This document shows positions 1 to 8,262 of a DNA stretch of 64,000 bases, one piece after another (the stretch's first letter is position 1; each line of letters opens with the position of its first letter). The notes under the pieces are model-generated. The model was not told where the DNA came from. It was given only the letters and a program-made list of their open reading frames with translations, and made no database searches. Source of the stretch: Devosia beringensis (GTDB lineage: Bacteria; Pseudomonadota; Alphaproteobacteria; Rhizobiales; Devosiaceae); the NCBI RefSeq assembly GCF_014926585.1, contig NZ_CP045422.1:3936001-4000000 (forward strand). The letters run 5' to 3'. Made by a program: the position numbers and the translations under genes.

Positions 1-1
1 C

Positions 2-493
2 TCGCCCCTCAGCCTCGTCTTCAATATCGGCATGGCGCTCAATGGGTTGCTGGTGGTGCTGGGCGTCTGGTTCACCCGCGATCTCTGGCCACAGACCCGG
101 CTCAAGCTGGTGGCACTGTGGCTGCTGGCTTTGGGTGGCGACGGCACCATGCTGGCCGGGATTTTTCCGCTTGATACCAATCCTGGCCTGCACCTGATCG
201 GCGCCGTGCTGGCGCTGGGCCTCTCCTGCTTCGGCTTTATCGCCCTGGCCCGCGTGGTCTGGTACAGCCATCGCGGCTTTGCCCTCTATAGCCTTGCCAC
301 CGGTGTCCTGGCCCTCGCCGGCTTCGTGCTCTATGCGGCGGAAATCTATCTGGGCGGGCGCGGCACCGTCGAGCGCCTGGCGGCCTGGCCGCAGACGCTG
401 TGGTATATGGTGACCGGCGCGCTGATCCTGCGCGGCCATTTTGCGGCGCTGGTGAAAAGTGACACGGCAACGGCAACAAGTGCCGCGCGCTGA
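2..493 (+). CDS. DUF998-type integral membrane protein (5' end outside window)
   Basis: The reading frame is open from base 2, and the ten codons before the first ATG (base 32) already read like family sequence (SPLSLVFNIG). The true start is therefore probably upstream of the window. The visible ~164 residues form four or five hydrophobic helices joined by short loops, including a conserved-looking LFPLDTNPGLH-like loop (here IFPLDTNPGLH) that is typical of DUF998 proteins. These are small polytopic inner-membrane proteins of unknown function. The tail after the last helix is short and Ala/Thr-rich. A small one-helix gene follows 31 bases later on the same strand. The family call comes from loop and helix pattern only, and no biochemical role can be given. 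Confidence 0.6.
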   Translation, partial: SPLSLVFNIGMALNGLLVVLGVWFTRDLWPQTRLKLVALWLLALGGDGTMLAGIFPLDTNPGLHLIGAVLALGLSCFGFIALARVVWYSHRGFALYSLATGVLALAGFVLYAAEIYLGGRGTVERLAAWPQTLWYMVTGALILRGHFAALVKSDTATATSAAR

Positions 494-524
494 CGTTGGT
501 CTCGGCTTGGCAGAGGAGTGCCCG

Positions 525-743
525 ATGACAGACAGCGAAATCGACCGGACCTTGCCCGCTCCTGCGGTGCAGCAGCACCCGGCCCGGGCCCGCTTCCGGC
601 TGGTCTGGGGCAAAGCCAGTATCGAGGCCGATGCCCACATCACCCCGGCGGGCCTTCTGGCCATCGGCGGCATGGTGGGGGTCATCCTGCTCGCGGTTGC
701 CCCGATCGTGCGGGCCGCCGGCGAGGCGCGGGCGCGTCGCTGA
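525..743 (+). CDS. Small single-helix membrane protein, unknown function
   Basis: This 72-residue protein starts at the ATG at 525, chosen because GAGGAG lies 6 bases upstream (513-518). An earlier in-frame ATG at 459 would overlap the preceding gene heavily. Residues ~1-40 are polar and charged. Residues ~42-62 (AGLLAIGGMVGVILLAVAP and on) form one membrane helix, followed by an Arg-rich end, so the C-terminus is probably cytoplasmic by the positive-inside rule. It lies 31 bases after the DUF998 gene and could be co-transcribed with it. I do not recognise a family. It resembles the many short anchor-like proteins of alphaproteobacteria, but no function is assigned. Confidence 0.5.
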   Translation: MTDSEIDRTLPAPAVQQHPARARFRLVWGKASIEADAHITPAGLLAIGGMVGVILLAVAPIVRAAGEARARR

Positions 744-746
744 CGT

Positions 747-1064
747 CTAGTGCTTGGTGATGCCGCTCAGGGCCGCGGCGATATGTTCCCACTCGCTGGC
801 CACGCTGGCCGTCGCGCGCTTCTTGCCAGCGCGCTTGTACCAGTAGTCCGCATTGCCCATATCGGCCTCGATCCAGTGCATCAGCGCATGCACCCAGTCG
901 AAGGCCTGCACGCCCTCCATGGCCTGGACGATATTGTGCGCCTGCTCCCATTCGGGGCCGACGCGCATTTCGCCCTTCTTGAGCCACCACAGCGCCTGCA
1001 GCGGCATGCTCATGTCCTTGGGCGGCTCGGACCAGTCCTGGGTGGTAAAGATGTCAGTGGCCAT
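747..1064 (-). CDS. Conserved-looking hypothetical protein, 105 aa, Trp-rich
   Basis: Translated from the ATG at 1064 it begins MATDIFTTQDWSEPPKD and continues for 105 residues with many Trp, His and Glu residues (ALWWLKKGEM, DWVHALMHWIEAD, NADYWYKRAGK). It has no signal peptide or membrane segment, so it is probably a small cytosolic helical protein. An upstream in-frame ATG at 1139 exists, but the extra 25 residues are basic and unconvincing. Neither start has a clear ribosome site. It lies 120 bases downstream of gatA on the same strand and its stop is 3 bases from the stop of the convergent small gene. I do not recognise the family. Its composition and codon use match its neighbours, so it is probably a real gene. 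Confidence 0.55.
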   Translation of the reverse strand: MATDIFTTQDWSEPPKDMSMPLQALWWLKKGEMRVGPEWEQAHNIVQAMEGVQAFDWVHALMHWIEADMGNADYWYKRAGKKRATASVASEWEHIAAALSGITKH

Positions 1065-1184
1065 GGAAGATACTCTAGTCGGCCCGGACGCCGCCCGCGG
1101 CGACGTCACAACCAGTTTCAATTTGTGCATAGGCGCCAAATAATGCGGAACGGCGCTGCAATCAAGTAGCGCCGCCCGTTGCGG

Positions 1185-2669
1185 TTACCACCACGGCTTG
1201 GGCGAGAAGTCCATATCGGCGCTGCGCTCGATCACCCGGGCCGCCGCGAACAGCGTCTCTTCGTCGAACGGCTTGCCGATCAGCTGCAATCCCAGCGGCA
1301 GGTTCTGCCCGTCCTTGCCGGCCGGCACGGCGATGCCCGGCAGGCCCGCCATGTTGACCGTGACCGTAAAAACGTCCTGCAGGTACATAGCCACCGGATC
1401 GGCGGCCAACGCCTCGTCGCCAATGCCGAAGGCAGCCGAGGGCGTGGCCGGGGTCAGGATGGCGTCCACGCCGGCATGGAAGGCGTCCTCGAAATCCTTC
1501 TTGATCAGCGTGCGCACCTGCTGCGCCTTGACGTAATAGGCGTCAAAGTAACCTGCAGACAGCACGTATGTGCCGATCATGATGCGGCGCTTGACCTCGC
1601 GGCCGAACCCGGCGGCGCGGGTCAGCTCATACATGTCGGTAATGTCCTTGCCGGTGACGCGCAGCCCGTACTTGACGCCGTCATAGCGCGCCAGATTGGA
1701 CGAGGCCTCGGCCGGGGCGACGATGTAGTAGGCCGGCAGCGCATATTTGGTGTGCGGCAGGGAGATATCGCGCACCGTGGCGCCTTCGGCCTTGAGCCAT
1801 TCCAGGCCCTGGGCCCAGAGTTTTTCGATCTCGGCCGGCATGCCGTCCTGGCGATATTCGCGCGGTACGCCGATGGTCAGACCCTTGACCCCGCGTTCGA
1901 CCGCGGCGGCAAAGTCGGGCACGGCCACATCGACGCTGGTGGAATCCTTGACGTCAAAGCCCGACATCGAGGTCAGCATCAGGGCGGCGTCTTCCACCGT
2001 GCGGGCGATCGGCCCTGCCTGGTCCAGCGAGGAGGCAAAGGCCACAGTGCCCCAGCGCGAGCAGCGTCCATAGGTCGGCTTGATGCCCACCGTGCCCGTC
2101 AGTGCCGCTGGCTGGCGGATCGAGCCGCCGGTATCGGTGGCCGTCGCCGCGGCGCAGAGCCAGGCCGAAACCGCAGCCGCCGAACCGCCCGACGAGCCGC
2201 CCGGCACCAGCTGAGCATTGCTGCCCTCGGCGCGGAACGGGCTGATTACCGGGCCGTAATAGCTGGTCTCATTGGACGAGCCCATGGCGAATTCGTCCAT
2301 GTTGAGCTTGCCCAGCATGACTGCGCCGTCGCGCCACAGATTGGCCGTGACGGTGGATTCGTATTCGGGCTTGAAGCCGTCGAGGATATGGCTGGCCGCC
2401 TGGGTATGCACGCCCTTGGTGGCGAACAGATCCTTGATGCCCAGCGGAATGCCTTCGAGTGTGCCGCCCTGCCCCTTGGCCAGCTTGTCGTCGCTGGCCT
2501 TGGCCATGGTCAAAGCCTGCTCTGATGTCACCGCCACATAGGCGTTCAGAATCGGATTGGCCTTGTCGATGGCGCCCAGATAGGCGCCGGTCAATTCACT
2601 CGAGGTGAAGCTCTTGTCGGCAAGGCCCTTGCGGGCGGCGGCCAGGCTCAGTTTGGTCAGGTCAGTCAA
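1185..2669 (-). CDS. gatA: Aspartyl/glutamyl-tRNA(Asn/Gln) amidotransferase subunit A
   Basis: GatA is the amidase subunit of GatCAB. It hydrolyses glutamine and passes the ammonia to GatB, which converts Glu-tRNA(Gln) or Asp-tRNA(Asn) into the correctly amidated tRNA. The 494-residue length is normal. The amidase-signature Ser-cisSer-Lys triad is visible: Lys78 in GIKDLF, Ser158 in [12 protein letters not shown], and the nucleophile Ser182 in [11 protein letters not shown]. The start appears to be TTG at 2669, since the protein opens [15 protein letters not shown], as GatA proteins usually do. It overlaps the upstream secreted-protein gene by 8 bases. gatC lies 1.4 kb upstream on the same strand with three genes between. 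gatB is not in the window. Identification is very secure; only the start codon is uncertain. Confidence 0.96.
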   Translation of the reverse strand: MTDLTKLSLAAARKGLADKSFTSSELTGAYLGAIDKANPILNAYVAVTSEQALTMAKASDDKLAKGQGGTLEGIPLGIKDLFATKGVHTQAASHILDGFKPEYESTVTANLWRDGAVMLGKLNMDEFAMGSSNETSYYGPVISPFRAEGSNAQLVPGGSSGGSAAAVSAWLCAAATATDTGGSIRQPAALTGTVGIKPTYGRCSRWGTVAFASSLDQAGPIARTVEDAALMLTSMSGFDVKDSTSVDVAVPDFAAAVERGVKGLTIGVPREYRQDGMPAEIEKLWAQGLEWLKAEGATVRDISLPHTKYALPAYYIVAPAEASSNLARYDGVKYGLRVTGKDITDMYELTRAAGFGREVKRRIMIGTYVLSAGYFDAYYVKAQQVRTLIKKDFEDAFHAGVDAILTPATPSAAFGIGDEALAADPVAMYLQDVFTVTVNMAGLPGIAVPAGKDGQNLPLGLQLIGKPFDEETLFAAARVIERSADMDFSPKPWW

Positions 2670-3114
2670 CGGGGATCTCGCTCAGATTATCGCAGCGGTG
2701 ATAGAGGGTCGTCCCCACGGGATTGTCCGAGGGTGGCGCGTCGCTGCTGGCCAAAGCCAGCGTCGTGTCGGCGCCGGAGACGACAAGGATGGAATCTGGG
2801 CCATTGGGGGCAATGGCCAGGATGTCGGGGTAGAGCGTGCCGGGAAATTCGCAGACGGCATCGACGAACAGCAGCGGCGTATTGGGGCGGCTCTCGATAT
2901 CATAGAAGTTGCAGTGGAATTCCATGGACTGGATGCCGCCGGTAAAGCTCAGGCTGAGAAAGTCCTGGTCCAGCCAGGCATCGACCCCCTGCTGTTCCAG
3001 CGCTTGGCAGGCCGATGGCTCGGTCACATAGAGCTTGCTCTGGTCGATGACCATGTCTTCCTGCGCCAAGACGGGCGTCGCCATTATCGCAATGACCAGC
3101 GCCAGGCGCCTCAT
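2662..3114 (-). CDS. Secreted protein of unknown function (paralogue of upstream gene)
   Basis: The 150-residue product opens with a clear signal peptide ([18 protein letters not shown]) and so is predicted to be periplasmic. The mature part holds four Cys ([26 protein letters not shown]), consistent with disulphides. It shares the opening pattern LYVTEPSAC with LYVSDPAVC in the next gene upstream, as well as a Cys-containing strand followed by D-[IV], so the two look like an old tandem duplication. Its ATG overlaps the stop of the upstream gene in a TCAT/ATGA arrangement (3111-3114), and its stop overlaps the gatA start, so translation is probably coupled along the block. No known domain was recognised. 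Confidence 0.7.
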   Translation of the reverse strand: MRRLALVIAIMATPVLAQEDMVIDQSKLYVTEPSACQALEQQGVDAWLDQDFLSLSFTGGIQSMEFHCNFYDIESRPNTPLLFVDAVCEFPGTLYPDILAIAPNGPDSILVVSGADTTLALASSDAPPSDNPVGTTLYHRCDNLSEIPVD

Positions 3115-3614
3115 GGAATGAAGTCCTCAGCCGTCAGCGTCTCGCACAGCGTATAGATGCCGTCATAGCCGTCAGCGGCGGCGAGATCCTCGCCACCCAG
3201 ATCGGCGCGCATGGAGATGATTTCCACCGTCGGGGGAATCGGCTGATCGGTATCGCCATAGTGCAGGTTGATGTTCTGGCTGACATTGGTGATGACCAGA
3301 TTGTCGAGGTAATCCTCATAGGGCGCGTAGCAGCGGGCGCTGGCCAGGATTTCGGTGTCAGCCGGATCCCAGTGCATGGCCGAGGGCATGGTGCGCACGT
3401 CCACCAGGTCGCAGCTCATCTCGCCGCCCACAAAGATCGCGCGGCGTGGTGATACCGCCGCGGCCTGCAGCTCGAACAGCACCAGGTTCATATCTGTTTC
3501 GCCGGCCCGCGCGCACACCGCCGGGTCAGACACATAGAGGGCGTCATAGGCGTCGGCCGCCATGGCGGAACCGATCGAAGCCAGCATTATCACTGTCGCC
3601 AGACCAAATTTCAT
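3111..3614 (-). CDS. Secreted protein of unknown function (paralogue of downstream gene)
   Basis: Starting at the ATG at 3614, the protein has 167 residues and a signal peptide MKFGLATVIMLASIGSAMA, with predicted cleavage after AMA. The ORF extends further upstream but the added residues are basic and precede an excellent signal sequence, so the internal ATG is preferred. The mature part carries four Cys (AVCARA, MSCDLVD, ARCYAPY, TLCETL). The LYVSDPAVC motif and the Cys-Asp strand resemble the gene immediately downstream. The ATG overlaps the stop of the GNAT gene (ATGA, 3611-3614). It is a predicted periplasmic protein inside the gatC-gatA block. No family was recognised, and any link to tRNA amidation is positional only. 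Confidence 0.7.
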   Translation of the reverse strand: MKFGLATVIMLASIGSAMAADAYDALYVSDPAVCARAGETDMNLVLFELQAAAVSPRRAIFVGGEMSCDLVDVRTMPSAMHWDPADTEILASARCYAPYEDYLDNLVITNVSQNINLHYGDTDQPIPPTVEIISMRADLGGEDLAAADGYDGIYTLCETLTAEDFIP

Positions 3615-4093
3615 GCGGGCTGCTCCACGCGCAGCGGCATTTCGAAAAATGCCGACCATTGGCTGTCAGGATAGTCCAGAAACGGCCCGCGCGCCACAAA
3701 GCCACTGCGCTGGTAAAGCCGGTGCGCTTCGGGCATCTCGGCGCTGCCGCCGGTTTCCAGCATCAGCATGGGCAGGTTTTTGTCACGGGCCAGTGCCACG
3801 ATAGCGTCCAGCAGGGCCGAGCCCACGCGCTGCCCGCGCACGTCGGGCAGGGTGAACATGCGCTTGACCTCGCCCAACTCGGCCGAGTAACGCTTGAGCG
3901 CTCCCATGCCCACGGCGCGGCCGGTGTCATCGCGCGCCACGAACACCGTGGTGTCGTCGCCGGCCATCTGCTCGACGGTCATCTTGAACTGGAATTCAAG
4001 CGGCGACAGCGGCAGCAGATGCGCATTGAGCTGCTCGACCAGACCGCGCACGTCGTCCTGCAGCGCCGTCTCGATGGCGATGCTGACGCTCAT
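3611..4093 (-). CDS. GNAT-family N-acetyltransferase
   Basis: A 160-residue acetyl-CoA-dependent N-acyltransferase of the GNAT fold. The acetyl-CoA pyrophosphate-binding motif A is visible around residues 82-95 (LPDVRGQRVGSALL, fitting the R/Q-x-x-G-x-G/A pattern). It is preceded by a GEVKRMF strand and followed by LPMLMLETG and the typical end LYQRSGFVARGPF. The substrate cannot be told from sequence; relatives act on small amines, amino acids or protein N-termini. Its ATG directly abuts the gatC stop (TAA at 4096-4094), and its own stop overlaps the next start. It is therefore embedded in the gatC-gatA transcription unit. Confidence 0.85.
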   Translation of the reverse strand: MSVSIAIETALQDDVRGLVEQLNAHLLPLSPLEFQFKMTVEQMAGDDTTVFVARDDTGRAVGMGALKRYSAELGEVKRMFTLPDVRGQRVGSALLDAIVALARDKNLPMLMLETGGSAEMPEAHRLYQRSGFVARGPFLDYPDSQWSAFFEMPLRVEQPA

Positions 4094-4381
4094 TTATTCG
4101 ATCACCTTGGGGACCATGAAGAAATTGTCCTCGCTCAGCGGCGCATTGGCGACGATCTCGGCGGGATAGTCACCGTCGCTGACCACGTCGTCGCGCAGCC
4201 TAAGCGTCATGGGCATGACCGAGGTCATCGGCACCACGCCGGTAACGTCGACTTCGCTCAGCTGCTCGATGAAACCCAGAATCGCATTGAGCTCTTCCTG
4301 GTAGCCGGCAACCTCGTGCTCCTCGATGCGGATGCGCGCCAGGCTCCCGATGCGCTTAACGGTCTTGGCGTCGACGGACAT
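4094..4381 (-). CDS. gatC: Aspartyl/glutamyl-tRNA(Asn/Gln) amidotransferase subunit C
   Basis: GatC is the small subunit that wraps around GatA and stabilises the GatCAB complex. The 95-residue product has the family pattern: [19 protein letters not shown] at the start, the helix [21 protein letters not shown], a [11 protein letters not shown] segment, and the C-terminal [16 protein letters not shown] that inserts toward the GatA active site. The ATG at 4381 is preferred over one 12 bases upstream because GTGGAG sits 8 bases before it. Usually gatA follows directly; here a GNAT gene and two secreted-protein genes intervene before gatA at 2669. Identification is secure. Confidence 0.95.
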   Translation of the reverse strand: MSVDAKTVKRIGSLARIRIEEHEVAGYQEELNAILGFIEQLSEVDVTGVVPMTSVMPMTLRLRDDVVSDGDYPAEIVANAPLSEDNFFMVPKVIE

Positions 4382-4478
4382 GGGTAACTCCACAAAGATC
4401 GGCTGAACGGATGGTTATTGGTGGCCTCATTAGCAATTGCGGCCCGGAAAAGACAATAAAAAGCTCTGATGCGCCCGA

Positions 4479-5012
4479 TCAGATTTCCAGCGCCAGCCCG
4501 GCCTCGAGCGCCACGAGACTGCTGCCGTCCAGCCCCTCGCGCAGGATGGCGATGGCCATATCGACCGCAGCCTCGTCCCCGGCCAGTGCCAGCAGCCGCG
4601 GCGCGCGCTGCGCCAGCACCGCCAGGCCGATCGCCGCCAGCCCGGCGCCATCGCCGAACAGCACCACCACGGCCCCGTCGGCCCAGCGCCCCAGTGCCGG
4701 CACGGCGCCGCGCACCAGCAGCAGCGGCGCCTCGCCCATGGCATCCACCAGCACGGCATCGGCTCCCGCCGACCAGCAGTTGACCACCGGGGCATCACTG
4801 TCGTCGTCGAGGGGCCGCGCCGGCTTTTGCGGCTTCCAGCTCGCCGTCTCGACAGCCGGCAGCCCGGCGCCAAAATCAGCGACAACGCTGTCGGCGCCGG
4901 CGACCAGCTCGGCCGCATCGATTCCCGCCGGTGCGCCGGCCGGGTCGAGCACCACGATCATCCCGCCAATATAGATGCGCAGCGTCGTGCCGCCGAACCA
5001 GGTCAGTTTCAT
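4479..5012 (-). CDS. Degenerate metallo-beta-lactamase-fold-like protein, probably non-catalytic
   Basis: The 177-residue product begins MKLTWFGGTTLRIYIGGMIVVLDP, which closely tracks the N-terminal strands of UlaG/UPF0173-type metal-dependent hydrolases (MKITW-G-x-x-x-x-R, then a strand ending LIDP). After that the protein departs: the family's metal-binding HxHxDH motif is absent, no His-rich motif is present anywhere, and the protein is shorter than the usual ~225-235 residues. The rest is Ala/Gly/Asp-rich with alternating strands and helices. From memory, UPF0173 hydrolases sit next to ruvX and gatC in related bacteria, so position agrees. GGAAAG precedes the ATG. I infer a dead or re-purposed derivative. 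The gene is divergent from ruvX. Confidence 0.6.
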   Translation of the reverse strand: MKLTWFGGTTLRIYIGGMIVVLDPAGAPAGIDAAELVAGADSVVADFGAGLPAVETASWKPQKPARPLDDDSDAPVVNCWSAGADAVLVDAMGEAPLLLVRGAVPALGRWADGAVVVLFGDGAGLAAIGLAVLAQRAPRLLALAGDEAAVDMAIAILREGLDGSSLVALEAGLALEI

Positions 5013-5082
5013 GCCAAGCTTTCCAGTCGCCAAATCCTGCCGCAGCCTATAGGACGGCTCCATTGTGGCAAGCGAGCACGGC

Positions 5083-5553
5083 ATGACTGAAGAAACGCAA
5101 GACTTCGCCAATCCGCTGGCCGGCATTCCCGCGACCGGCCGCATCATGGGGCTCGACCTGGGCACCAAGACCATTGGCGTGGCGATTTCCGACGGCATGC
5201 GCTATTCGGCCACCCCGCTCGAAACCATCAAGCGCACCAAATTCACCGCCGACGCCATTCGCCTCGACGAACTGATCGCGCAGAACGCCATTGTCGCCGT
5301 CATCCTGGGGCTGCCGCTCAACATGGATGGCTCGGAAGGCCCGCGCGTGCAGTCGACCCGCGCCTTTGCGCGCAGCCTCGCGCAGCGCATCACCCTGCCC
5401 ATCGCCTTCTGGGACGAGCGCCTTTCCACCAGCGCCGTCACCCGCATGATGATCCAGGCCGACATGCGCCGCGACCGCCGCGCCGAGGTCGTCGACAAGC
5501 TGGCCGCCAGCTATATCCTGCAGGGCGCGCTGGACCGGCTGCGCCACGCCTGA
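5083..5553 (+). CDS. ruvX: Holliday junction resolvase-like RuvX/YqgF (pre-16S rRNA nuclease)
   Basis: A member of the RNase H-fold YqgF family; in E. coli it is linked to maturation of the 16S rRNA 5' end. The family signatures are present: the first catalytic strand IMGLDLGTKTIGVAISD, the VILGLPLNMDGSEGPR loop carrying the conserved G-L-P-x-x-x-D-G, and the DERLSTSAVTRMM helix with the catalytic D-E-R. About 156 residues from the ATG at 5083. A GTG at 5065 with AGGA 11 bases upstream is an alternative that adds six residues. The gene is divergent from the MBL-like gene and followed 95 bases later by pyrB. Confidence 0.92.
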   Translation: MTEETQDFANPLAGIPATGRIMGLDLGTKTIGVAISDGMRYSATPLETIKRTKFTADAIRLDELIAQNAIVAVILGLPLNMDGSEGPRVQSTRAFARSLAQRITLPIAFWDERLSTSAVTRMMIQADMRRDRRAEVVDKLAASYILQGALDRLRHA

Positions 5554-5581
5554 CCTGCAGCCGCAACTGCGGCGTGGAAAA

Positions 5582-5598
5582 TTCAACAAGCTGTTGAA
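5582..5598. promoter_or_regulatory. Perfect 7-3-7 inverted repeat upstream of pyrB (possible operator)
   Basis: The 17-base element TTCAACAAGCTGTTGAA has two perfect 7-base arms around AGC and lies 50 bases before the pyrB ATG, right after the ruvX stop and a short GCCGC/GCGGC hairpin. It is AT-richer than its surroundings and has the size of a dimeric repressor site. No regulator is identified and no T-run follows it, so it does not look like a terminator. Confidence 0.3.
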
Positions 5599-5648
5599 CG
5601 GCGGCCCCCCCTCCGCTACACCGCTGCAAACTTAGGGAATGGGAGCGC

Positions 5649-6638
5649 ATGGCCCAAGCTCGCGCCAGCACAGCCTCGACGTCGTCCGCCGGCTCCTCCG
5701 GCGATTATCCCCCGTTCAATCAGCGCCATCTGCTCTCGATCGCCGATCTGCAGCAACACGAGATCGTGGATCTGCTCGACCGCGCCGAAGCCATGGTGCC
5801 GGTCAGCCGGCAGGAGCGCAAAAGCCACCCCACCCTTAGCGGCAAGACGCAGATCAACCTGTTCTTCGAGCCCTCCACCCGCACCCAGGGCTCGTTCGAG
5901 ATCGCCGGCAAGCGCCTGGGCGCCCTGGTGATGAACATGTCGGTCAAGACCAGTTCGGTCAGCAAGGGCGAAACCCTGATCGACACCGCCGCGACGCTCA
6001 ATGCCATGCGCCCCGACGTCATCGTGGTGCGCCATTCGGCGGCTGGCGCCGTGGAGCTGCTGAGCCAGAAGGTCGGCTGCGCCGTCATCAATGCCGGCGA
6101 TGGCGCGCATGAGCACCCGACCCAGGCCTTGCTAGACGCCCTCACCATCCGCCGCCACAAGGGCCGCATTTCCGGGCTGACCGTCGCCATCTGCGGCGAC
6201 ATCGCCAATTCCCGCGTGGTCCGCTCCAATCTGCTGCTGCTGGGCGCCCTCAATGTGCGCACCCGGGTCATCGCCCCGCGCAACCTGCTGCCGGCGGGCA
6301 TCGAAAACCTCGCCACCGAGGTCTTCACCGACATGCGCGAGGGCCTGAGGGGCGCCGATGTGGTGATGACGCTGCGCCTGCAGCATGAGCGCGCCCAGGG
6401 CCGCATGATCCCCTCGGTGCGCGAATATTACCGCTTCTACGGCCTCGACGCGGAAAAGCTGGCCTTTGCCAAGCCGGACGCCATTGTCATGCATCCCGGG
6501 CCGATGAACCGCGGCGTCGAGATCGATCCGGCCATTGCCGATGGCGTGCAGTCGGTGATCAACGAGCAGGTGGAAATGGGCGTTGCCGTGCGCATGGCCG
6601 TGCTCGATGCCCTGCTGCCGACGAGGAACGAGGCATGA
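5649..6638 (+). CDS. pyrB: Aspartate carbamoyltransferase, catalytic subunit
   Basis: PyrB catalyses carbamoyl phosphate + aspartate -> N-carbamoyl-aspartate, the committed step of pyrimidine synthesis. The carbamoyl-phosphate site is intact: FFEPSTRT with Ser76-Thr79, the SxxKGE loop with Lys106, and HPTQ at 156-159. The C-terminal domain has the MTLRLQHER loop and the [12 protein letters not shown] motif. At 329 residues it is slightly longer than the ~310-residue E. coli chain because of a Ser/Ala-rich N-terminal stretch before [17 protein letters not shown] precedes the ATG. The stop overlaps the start of the dihydroorotase-like gene (ATGA, 6635-6638). No pyrI regulatory subunit is present. 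The overlap suggests paired synthesis with the partner discussed next. Confidence 0.97.
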   Translation: MAQARASTASTSSAGSSGDYPPFNQRHLLSIADLQQHEIVDLLDRAEAMVPVSRQERKSHPTLSGKTQINLFFEPSTRTQGSFEIAGKRLGALVMNMSVKTSSVSKGETLIDTAATLNAMRPDVIVVRHSAAGAVELLSQKVGCAVINAGDGAHEHPTQALLDALTIRRHKGRISGLTVAICGDIANSRVVRSNLLLLGALNVRTRVIAPRNLLPAGIENLATEVFTDMREGLRGADVVMTLRLQHERAQGRMIPSVREYYRFYGLDAEKLAFAKPDAIVMHPGPMNRGVEIDPAIADGVQSVINEQVEMGVAVRMAVLDALLPTRNEA

Positions 6639-7927
6639 CCGCCCCCCTGCTGATTGAAAATGCCCGCATCCTTGATCCGGCCTCCGGCACCGATGCCGTC
6701 GGCGCTGTGCTGGTCGAGAATGGCCTCATCGCCGAGATCGCCATCGGCAGGCCCATTGGCGTGCCCGACGGCGCCGAAGTGATCAATGCGCATGGCCTGA
6801 TGCTGTCACCGGGCCTGATCGACATGCGCGTCTTTACCGGCGAGCCGGGCAAGGAATATCGCGAAACCCTGGCCTCGGCCGGCGAGGCTGCTGCTGCCGG
6901 CGGCGTCACCAGCTTTGTCATGATGCCCGATACCACCCCGGTGGTGGATGATGGCGCGCTGGTGGATTTCCTCATCCGCCGCGCCAAGGCCACTTCCAAG
7001 GTCAATGTGCTGCCCGCTGGCGCCATTACCAAGGGCCTCAACGGCACCGAGATGACCGAGTATGGCCTGCTGCAGGAGGCCGGCGCCGTCTGCCTCACCG
7101 ATGGCCGCCACTCCATCCAGTGCACCTCCATGCTGCGCACGGCTATGAGCTATGCCGCCAATTTCGGCCTGACCTTCGTGCACCATGTCAGCGATACCGA
7201 TCTCACCGGCCCCGGCGTGATGAATGAAGGCCTGTTCGCCACCATTCTGGGCCTCAAGGGCATTCCGCGCGAAGCAGAGACCATTCCGCTGGCGCGCGAC
7301 CTGCAGCTGGCCGCCCTGACCGGCGTCAAATACCACGCCGCCCAGATCTCCTGCGCCGCCTCGGTGGAGCTGGTCGCCGCCGCCAAGAAGCGTAACAAGT
7401 CAGTTACGGCAGGGGTTTCCATCAATAACCTCGCGCTTAACGAGAACGACATCGGCCGCTACCGCACCTTCTTCAAGCTGTCGACGCCCTTGCGCTCGGA
7501 AGACGATCGCCAGGCCATCATCGAGGGCCTGCGCAGCGGCGCCGTGGACACCATCCATTCCGATCACGATCCGCAGGATACCGAGGTCAAGCGCCAGCCC
7601 TTTGCCGAAGCCTCGGACGGTGCCATCGGCCTTGAAACCCTGCTCGCCGCCGCGTTGCGCCTGGTCCATTCTGGCGATGTCGAAATCCTCACGGTCCTGC
7701 GCGCCATGACCAGCCGCCCCGCCGAAATTCTCGGCCTGTCCTCCGGCCGCATTGCCGTGGGTGCGCCGGCCGACCTGATCCTGGTCGATCTCGACTATCC
7801 CTGGCAGGTCGACGAAACCGCGCTGCGCTCCCGCTCCCGCAACACCAGCTTTGAGGGCGCCCGCCTTGCGGGCAAGGTCATGCGGACGATCGTCGGCGGC
7901 GAGACGGTGTATTTGCACGAAGACTGA
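6635..7927 (+). CDS. Dihydroorotase-like PyrC homologue lacking the HxH metal motif (likely non-catalytic ATCase partner)
   Basis: The 430-residue protein has the full amidohydrolase/dihydroorotase layout: N-terminal beta domain, barrel with MSPG-type entry (LSPGLIDM), [12 protein letters not shown], and the C-terminal sandwich ending [10 protein letters not shown]. The motif that binds the two active-site metals, D-P-H-V-H-L-R-E-P-G in active class I enzymes, reads [10 protein letters not shown] (63-72), so both His are replaced (Arg65, Phe67). In the later YHAAQIS motif the second expected His is Gln237. The DH pair (310-311) remains. Pseudomonas is known to carry inactive pyrC' proteins needed to build the aspartate carbamoyltransferase complex; overlap with pyrB fits that role. 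Automatic annotation would call it dihydroorotase. A true PyrC is then expected elsewhere in the genome. Confidence 0.85.
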   Translation: MTAPLLIENARILDPASGTDAVGAVLVENGLIAEIAIGRPIGVPDGAEVINAHGLMLSPGLIDMRVFTGEPGKEYRETLASAGEAAAAGGVTSFVMMPDTTPVVDDGALVDFLIRRAKATSKVNVLPAGAITKGLNGTEMTEYGLLQEAGAVCLTDGRHSIQCTSMLRTAMSYAANFGLTFVHHVSDTDLTGPGVMNEGLFATILGLKGIPREAETIPLARDLQLAALTGVKYHAAQISCAASVELVAAAKKRNKSVTAGVSINNLALNENDIGRYRTFFKLSTPLRSEDDRQAIIEGLRSGAVDTIHSDHDPQDTEVKRQPFAEASDGAIGLETLLAAALRLVHSGDVEILTVLRAMTSRPAEILGLSSGRIAVGAPADLILVDLDYPWQVDETALRSRSRNTSFEGARLAGKVMRTIVGGETVYLHED

Positions 7928-7940
7928 GGCTCGATCTCAT

Positions 7941-8240
7941 CCTCTCCCGTTCACGGGAGAGGGGGACCACGCATAGCGTGGTGGAGAGGGGAGCCCACGC
8001 GCAGATCCATGGCCCGTTCACGCTCTCGGGCATCATCATCGGGGGCGCGGCACCCCCCTACACCGCCTGACGGCGGGCCTTTCGAGCTTAGCTCTCAAGG
8101 CCTCCTCACCTAAAATCGCTCCACCGGAGCGATTTTGCCTTCGGCCGGCTCGAAGCCCCTCCCCCGCAAGCGGTGGAGGATAGACGGCGGCACCCACTCC
8201 CCTCTTGCGGTGCAACCGGCCGCCGGGGTATTTCTCATCC
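7941..8240. repeat. Gene-free stretch packed with palindromes between pyrBC' and plsY
   Basis: This 335-base gap (7928-8262) holds no convincing gene but several perfect hairpins: CCTCTCCCGT/ACGGGAGAGG (7941-7962), ACCACGC/GCGTGGT with an ATA loop (7966-7982), and the terminator described separately at 8112-8136. Between and after these lie further GC-rich blocks such as CCCCTCCCCCGCAAGCGG. The composition and hairpin style resemble dispersed extragenic palindromes of Hyphomicrobiales. Short ORFs through it are Arg/Gly/Pro-rich and not credible. Confidence 0.55.
8112..8136. terminator. Bidirectional rho-independent terminator after the pyrBC' pair
   Basis: A perfect 11-base stem, AAAATCGCTCC and GGAGCGATTTT, closes a 3-base ACC loop. 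The A-run and T-run at the two ends make it work in either direction. It lies 185 bases downstream of the dihydroorotase-like stop and 127 bases before plsY. Confidence 0.65.
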
Positions 8241-8262
8241 ACGCCAAAAGGATATCGCCCCC

